Below, piece by piece: positions 6,862-7,843 of a stretch of DNA of 7,843 nt. The position numbers were made by a program, and so were the translations under genes. The notes below the pieces were generated by a model. That model was not told the origin of the DNA, made no database searches, and worked only from the letters and a program-made list of their open reading frames with translations. The DNA is from Chitinophaga pinensis. Lineage in GTDB: Bacteria; Bacteroidota; Bacteroidia; M30B66. The stretch spans positions 1 through 7,843 of the forward strand of contig CALQRR010000066.1 of the NCBI GenBank assembly GCA_943333015.1, given 5' to 3'. Numbering within the stretch: position 1 is the first letter of the stretch; every line of letters starts with the position of its first letter.

Positions 6862-7574
6862 AACACGTCATTATAACCGGAACATCCCGCGGACTGGGGA
6901 AAGCCCTTGCCGAGGCATTTCTACATTCCGGTTGGCGTGTAGTTGGCATTAGTCGCACACATACGCTGGAGCATTTGCTTTACACCGCAGTAGAAGCCGA
7001 CTTATCGCAGCCTAGTGTGGCAGAAACAGTTGATCTGATGATGGATGAACAGGCGGATGAATACCTGCTCATTAACAATGCCGGAATGTTGGGAGAGATC
7101 GGACATGCAGGAGCGATTCCTTCCTCTACCTATCAACAGGGCTATCAACTCAATTTAATTGCTCCCGCTTTGTTGATCAACAGGTTTATGCAGCTGACGG
7201 CCAATAAGAAGCGAACAATCCTAACAATATCCAGTGGTGCAGCTCAAACGCCTTACGATGGCTGGGGCATGTATTGCAGCAGCAAGGCGGCATTGGAGAT
7301 GTTGCATGAGGTGTTGATGAAAGAACTGGAATTAAGCAACGATCCACTCACGCGTGTGTATACGTTTTCGCCCGGTGTGATGGATACCATCATGCAGCAT
7401 CAGATTCGGGGAGCTAGTAAGTCGGCCTTTTCAAACATCGATCGTTTTACGGATCTGCAAAAAATGCATCAGCTACCTTCAGCCGAAACTGTTGCTAGCA
7501 AGATTTTACAACTCCTATTTTCCAACGAGAACTTGCGGAACGGTCGCTACAACATCCGCGATTTTGAACAATAG
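6858..7574 (+). CDS. Short-chain dehydrogenase/reductase, benzil/sepiapterin reductase-like
   Basis: 238 residues, a classical single-domain SDR with a Rossmann fold. The cofactor loop is TGTSRGLG (7-14), and the Arg right after Ser10 is common in NADPH-preferring members. NNAG is at 73-76 and Asn99 lies in the helix-4 position. The catalytic set is Ser126 in SSGAA, Tyr139 and Lys143 (YCSSK), with the usual 13-residue Ser-Tyr spacing. The segments TPYDGWGMYCSSKAA and FSPGVMDTIMQ resemble the YueD/benzil reductase and sepiapterin reductase branch, which reduces vicinal diketones or pterin side chains. The substrate here is unknown. Translation starts at a GTG (6858) overlapping the TGA of the upstream gene by four bases (GTGA), which indicates translational coupling. 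It ends with TAG followed two codons later by TAA. This genuine terminal TAG shows that TAG is not globally reassigned in this genome. Confidence 0.93.
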   Translation: MKHVIITGTSRGLGKALAEAFLHSGWRVVGISRTHTLEHLLYTAVEADLSQPSVAETVDLMMDEQADEYLLINNAGMLGEIGHAGAIPSSTYQQGYQLNLIAPALLINRFMQLTANKKRTILTISSGAAQTPYDGWGMYCSSKAALEMLHEVLMKELELSNDPLTRVYTFSPGVMDTIMQHQIRGASKSAFSNIDRFTDLQKMHQLPSAETVASKILQLLFSNENLRNGRYNIRDFEQ

Positions 7575-7584
7575 CATTAAGAAA

Positions 7585-7617
7585 TTGGTTGCCACACGTT
7601 TCAATCTACTATATTCG
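7585..7617 (+). promoter_or_regulatory. Likely promoter of the tRNA-Val gene
   Basis: TATATTCG at 7610-7617 matches TAnnTTTG with one difference. TTG triplets at 7585-7587 and 7589-7591 lie 22 and 18 bases upstream, bracketing the usual -33 to -7 spacing. The -7 element ends nine bases before the mature tRNA 5' end, so transcription would start just before or at the tRNA. This suggests the tRNA is transcribed independently of the upstream gene. Confidence 0.5.
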
Positions 7618-7626
7618 CAGCACAAA

Positions 7627-7701
7627 GGGCTGTTAGCTCAGTTGGTTCAGAGCACTACCTCGACAAGGTAGGGGTCACTGGTTCGAGCCCAGTACAGCCC
7701 A
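7627..7701 (+). tRNA. tRNA-Val (anticodon GAC)
   Basis: A complete cloverleaf of 75 nt including the discriminator base. The acceptor stem is GGGCTGT/ACAGCCC (7 bp). The D arm is GCTC/GAGC with GG in the loop. The anticodon stem CTACC/GGTAG encloses loop TCGACAA, the variable segment is GGGTC, and the T arm is ACTGG-TTCGAGC-CCAGT. The anticodon at 7662-7664 is GAC, which reads GUC and GUU valine codons. Discriminator A7701 and A35 are the valine identity bases. CCA is not encoded. The base at position 33 (7661) is C instead of the nearly universal U. The five-pair anticodon stem is perfect, so shifting the loop to restore U33 is not possible. Confidence 0.95.
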
Positions 7702-7711
7702 CTTTCCTCCC

Positions 7712-7718
7712 TTTTTTT
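7712..7718 (+). terminator. T-run downstream of the tRNA
   Basis: Seven consecutive T bases begin 11 bases after the tRNA discriminator, within a pyrimidine-rich stretch (CTTTCCTCCC then T7). There is no dedicated GC-rich hairpin directly before it, although the tRNA acceptor/T-arm itself could act as the upstream structure. It is a plausible transcription end for the tRNA gene, not a firm one. Confidence 0.3.
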
Positions 7719-7843
7719 CAATTCACATAGCACAATTCGTGTTTGCCTTGCTGTGCTTGCCAATTAGAAGTGAGCCGTTTAGGGGATACGAATAAATGCA
7801 CGGGAAACAGAGTAAGCCGAGAAATACCCCACGGCGCCACCGG

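Noticed and set aside
7729..7757. Inverted repeat AGCACA...TGTGCT downstream of the tRNA
   Set aside because: A 6-bp stem with a 17-base loop and no T-run is easily expected by chance, and there is no sign that it is a terminator or attachment site.
7779..7843. Possible C-terminal end of a minus-strand gene entering from the right edge (frame ending GGAVGYFSAYSVSRAFIRIP)
   Set aside because: Only 20 codons are visible, and the other two minus-strand frames are also open over a similar span (41 and 38 codons). There is not enough sequence to choose a frame or a family.
7627..7843. tRNA 3' end as an integration site for a mobile element
   Set aside because: No duplicate of the tRNA 3' end, integrase or phage-like gene is visible within the 142 bp downstream, so there is no support in this window.

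Overview
The window looks like a chromosomal segment of a member of the Bacteroidota with middling GC. Three things point there: TAnnTTTG-type -7 promoter elements without strong Shine-Dalgarno sequences, a lipoprotein carrying the Cys-Thr-Asp-Pro...Asp-Gly-x-Cys motif common in secreted Bacteroidota proteins, and protein variants of glyA, fah and the nitronate monooxygenase family that read like those of Flavobacteriia and relatives. The order cannot be fixed from the sequence alone. Almost everything is housekeeping metabolism. I see no transposase, phage gene, CRISPR array or obvious defence system.

Layout. (1) 64-537 (+) is a small lipoprotein of unknown function. It ends with its stop codon directly abutting the stop codon of the convergent cinA. 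(2) 538-2766 (-) is a two-gene unit in which a nitronate monooxygenase/FabK-like flavoprotein is followed 42 bp later by cinA. (3) 2767-3101 is a divergent, gene-free interval with a TAnnTTTG element for each flank and two near-identical REP-like palindromes (CCGGAC-AGAA-GTCCGG), plus a degenerate third. (4) 3102-7574 (+) holds four closely spaced co-directional genes: glyA, fumarylacetoacetase (fah, interrupted), a cystathionine gamma-synthase/lyase and a short-chain dehydrogenase. Gaps are 35 and 44 bp, then a 4-nt overlap, so they are probably one transcription unit. (5) 7627-7701 (+) is a tRNA-Val(GAC) with its own likely promoter. The last 142 bp hold nothing I can assign firmly.

How the genes fit together. 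glyA makes glycine and the one-carbon folate donor. The cystathionine enzyme belongs to methionine/cysteine metabolism. Fah performs the last step of tyrosine breakdown. The grouping is therefore loosely amino-acid metabolism, without one complete pathway in the window.

The most notable observation is in fah. The reading frame is intact over 420 codons except for a single in-frame TAG at 4808-4810. It sits at the codon for an active-site tyrosine (equivalent, by motif spacing, to mammalian Tyr128), between the metal-binding Asp and the catalytic His. All other recognisable catalytic residues downstream are preserved, so this is a very recent nonsense mutation, a consensus error, or a readthrough codon. 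Other points worth a look are the palindromic repeats, the zero-gap convergent stops, and a C at position 33 of the tRNA anticodon loop, where U is nearly universal.
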